Origin: Sulfurimonas aquatica
GTDB taxonomy: Bacteria > Campylobacterota > Campylobacteria > Campylobacterales > Sulfurimonadaceae
NCBI RefSeq assembly: GCF_017357825.1
Contig: NZ_CP046072.1
Coordinates: 62,001-126,000, forward strand
Direction: 5' to 3'
Length of the DNA stretch: 64,000 bases
The notes below the pieces were generated by a model, which was given only the letters and a program-made list of their open reading frames with translations, did not search any database and had not been told where the DNA came from. Made by a program: the position numbers and the translations under genes. Of the stretch, positions 62,747 through 64,000 are shown one piece after another (positions within the stretch are counted from its first letter, which is position 1; each line of letters starts with the position of its first letter).

Positions 62747-63885
62747 AAATATTTATAAAATATTTTATAATCGCCATAGTAGTAGGTGTTGGAGCAACTC
62801 TTTTTTATAACAAAGTCTATGTGGTGAAAACTACTTACGAGACTATCTCTCCAACTAAGGGTGAGTTAGAGGTAAACATCCGCGGCATAGGTAATGTAAG
62901 TGCTTTAAATATCTATCCAATTACTTCTCAGAGCGCTGGGAAAATCATCAAGATATTAGCTGATGATGGCGTTTGGGTTAAAAAAGGAGAGTTACTTTTA
63001 GAGATGGACAGTATAGACCTGCCTCAGCAACTTGAAGTAGCCCATGCAAATCTTTTAAAAGCAGAGTATGACTACATAGCTTCAAAGAGTGAACTAAAAA
63101 ACCTAAAAGTGCAACAGGCTCTTTTAGAGGTGACTTACAGTCGTTATAAAAAGCTCAAAGAGAGAGGTTTTGCCTCAGAGTCTGAGTACGATAAGGCTGA
63201 AGCAGAGTTCAAAAGTGCACAGGCAAACGTAGTTGTCTCAGCTTCTCGCATAGATTCTGCAAAGGCGGCTTTGATTGTTAGTAGAAAAAACATAGAAGCT
63301 ATAGAGGTTAAGATAGATAGACTAAAAGTCTACTCGCCTGTTGATGGATATGTCATAAGCAGAGACGCAGAAGTAGGACAGAATGTCCTTCCTTCTAGCC
63401 CGATATTAAGTATAGTTGATCCAAAAACTTTATGGGTACAGACAAAGATAGATGAGAGAATAAGCTCTCAAGTAAAAGTTATGCAAAAAGCGACTATTAG
63501 CTTGCGTTCACAACCTCAAAAGCTATATAAAGGTTTTGTAAAACGAGTAGACGCCATGAGTGATGCTGTAACATTAGAGCGAGAAGTAAACGTGGCGTTT
63601 GAAAGCATCCCTGAGCCTTTTTACATAAATGAGCAGGCTGAAGTGACTATCTCTATTAAAACTTTAGAGGATGTTTTAAAGTTACCACTATCAGTCATAG
63701 TACAACGCGAAGGTGAACTTGGTATCTGGTTAGCTAAAGAGGGACGTGCAAAGTTTTTAGCTATAGAAAAAATAGCTCAAAGCGAGAGTGAGATAGCTAT
63801 AAAAAACATCAGTAGCGAGAGTAAAATAATTGTTCCAAACAAGTCAAAAAAAACTCTTAAAGATGGAATGAAGATACGATCGTGA
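62743..63885 (+). CDS. Periplasmic adaptor (membrane fusion protein) of an efflux pump
   Basis: 380 residues. An N-terminal membrane anchor (about 5-25), a lipoyl-like half (GKIIKILADDGVWVKKGEL), a coiled-coil hairpin (about 90-190), the second lipoyl half (VYSPVDGYVISRDAEVGQN), then beta-barrel and membrane-proximal parts. It fits MacA-like adaptors because an ABC-type permease follows. Overlaps the TolC gene and the next gene by four bases each. Confidence 0.9.
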   Translation: MKIFIKYFIIAIVVGVGATLFYNKVYVVKTTYETISPTKGELEVNIRGIGNVSALNIYPITSQSAGKIIKILADDGVWVKKGELLLEMDSIDLPQQLEVAHANLLKAEYDYIASKSELKNLKVQQALLEVTYSRYKKLKERGFASESEYDKAEAEFKSAQANVVVSASRIDSAKAALIVSRKNIEAIEVKIDRLKVYSPVDGYVISRDAEVGQNVLPSSPILSIVDPKTLWVQTKIDERISSQVKVMQKATISLRSQPQKLYKGFVKRVDAMSDAVTLEREVNVAFESIPEPFYINEQAEVTISIKTLEDVLKLPLSVIVQREGELGIWLAKEGRAKFLAIEKIAQSESEIAIKNISSESKIIVPNKSKKTLKDGMKIRS

Positions 63886-64000
63886 TACACTTAGCAAAAG
63901 AGGATATAAAACACACACTTGGTAAGTTTTTGGTTACGGGTATGGGTGTTGGAATGCTCCTTGGAATAGTCCTTATCATGATGGGCGTTTATAGAGGAAT
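63882..64000 (+). CDS. ABC efflux permease (MacB/FtsX-like), 5' end only
   Basis: A GTG start overlaps the adaptor stop (GTGA). The 39 visible codons read MIHLAKEDIKHTLGKFLVTG followed by a strongly hydrophobic helix (VGMLLGIVLIMMGVY), typical of the N-terminus of FtsX/MacB-type permeases. The gene runs off the window. Family call is tentative. Confidence 0.65.
   Translation, partial: MIHLAKEDIKHTLGKFLVTGMGVGMLLGIVLIMMGVYRG

Noticed and set aside
1-64000. CRISPR arrays, insertion sequences, prophage or integrated elements
   Set aside because: No regularly spaced repeats, transposase, integrase or phage structural genes were seen on either strand. The only tRNA has no adjacent integrase or visible duplicated 3' end.

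Overview
The window looks like a piece of the chromosome of a free-living Campylobacterota (epsilonproteobacterial) bacterium, most like Sulfurimonas or a close relative. The evidence is the AT-rich coding style, flgD-flgE hook genes with a sigma-54 type promoter, histidine kinases with an HQWRQPL-type H box, PAS/GGDEF/EAL signalling proteins and a MOMP-like porin. This assignment comes from gene content and style only; no rRNA is present.

Layout. 1-3.9 kb: end of a flagellar hook operon (flgD, two FlgE-family genes). 4-8.8 kb: metabolism (purT, a D-2-hydroxyacid dehydrogenase, a DedA-like membrane protein, a two-gene succinate dehydrogenase/fumarate reductase catalytic module). 8.8-14.7 kb: a secreted beta-propeller protein with a translationally coupled 51-aa lipoprotein, yajQ, a coiled-coil DNA-binding protein, a DUF1538 transporter with a PII-like tail, and tRNA-Ser(GGA). 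14.8-35.5 kb: a dense signalling island of four histidine kinases, a soluble PAS-PAS chemoreceptor, a binding-protein/hybrid-kinase pair, a Cys-repeat membrane protein/kinase pair, and five cyclic-di-GMP proteins (two diguanylate cyclases, two EAL proteins, one HD-GYP). 35.5-39.3 kb: a 45-aa acidic protein, an Na+/H+ antiporter, a zinc-type CDF exporter and a truncated outer-membrane barrel gene. 39.6-40.9 kb: a porin with a clear terminator.

41-54.2 kb is the most interesting part: a guanidine-utilisation operon. It opens with a guanidine-I (ykkC) riboswitch whose internal helix strand can instead pair over 12 nt with the Shine-Dalgarno sequence of the first gene. It then encodes an ABC importer, the two DUF1989 carboxyguanidine-deiminase subunits, a membrane di-iron desaturase/hydroxylase-like protein and a lactonase-like metallo-beta-lactamase. 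A second riboswitch of a different class (guanidine-II, mini-ykkC: two hairpins with ACGG loops) sits directly before the guanidine/urea carboxylase. A TIM-barrel isomerase, an EamA transporter and a split allophanate hydrolase (amidase and C-terminal domain as two genes) follow. The inferred route is guanidine import, carboxylation to carboxyguanidine, deimination to allophanate, and hydrolysis to ammonia and CO2. The desaturase-like and lactonase-like genes may be a front end that releases guanidine from a larger guanidino compound; that part is a hypothesis.

54.2-59.2 kb: an arsenic island. ArsB and a rhodanese diverge from arsI-arsR-arsC around a nested dyad operator, followed by a two-component system whose kinase has a periplasmic four-Cys cluster. 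59.3-64 kb: a lone AlbA_2 domain protein, an OmpR-type two-component system, and a TolC/adaptor/ABC-permease efflux operon cut by the window end. No CRISPR array, insertion sequence or prophage was seen.
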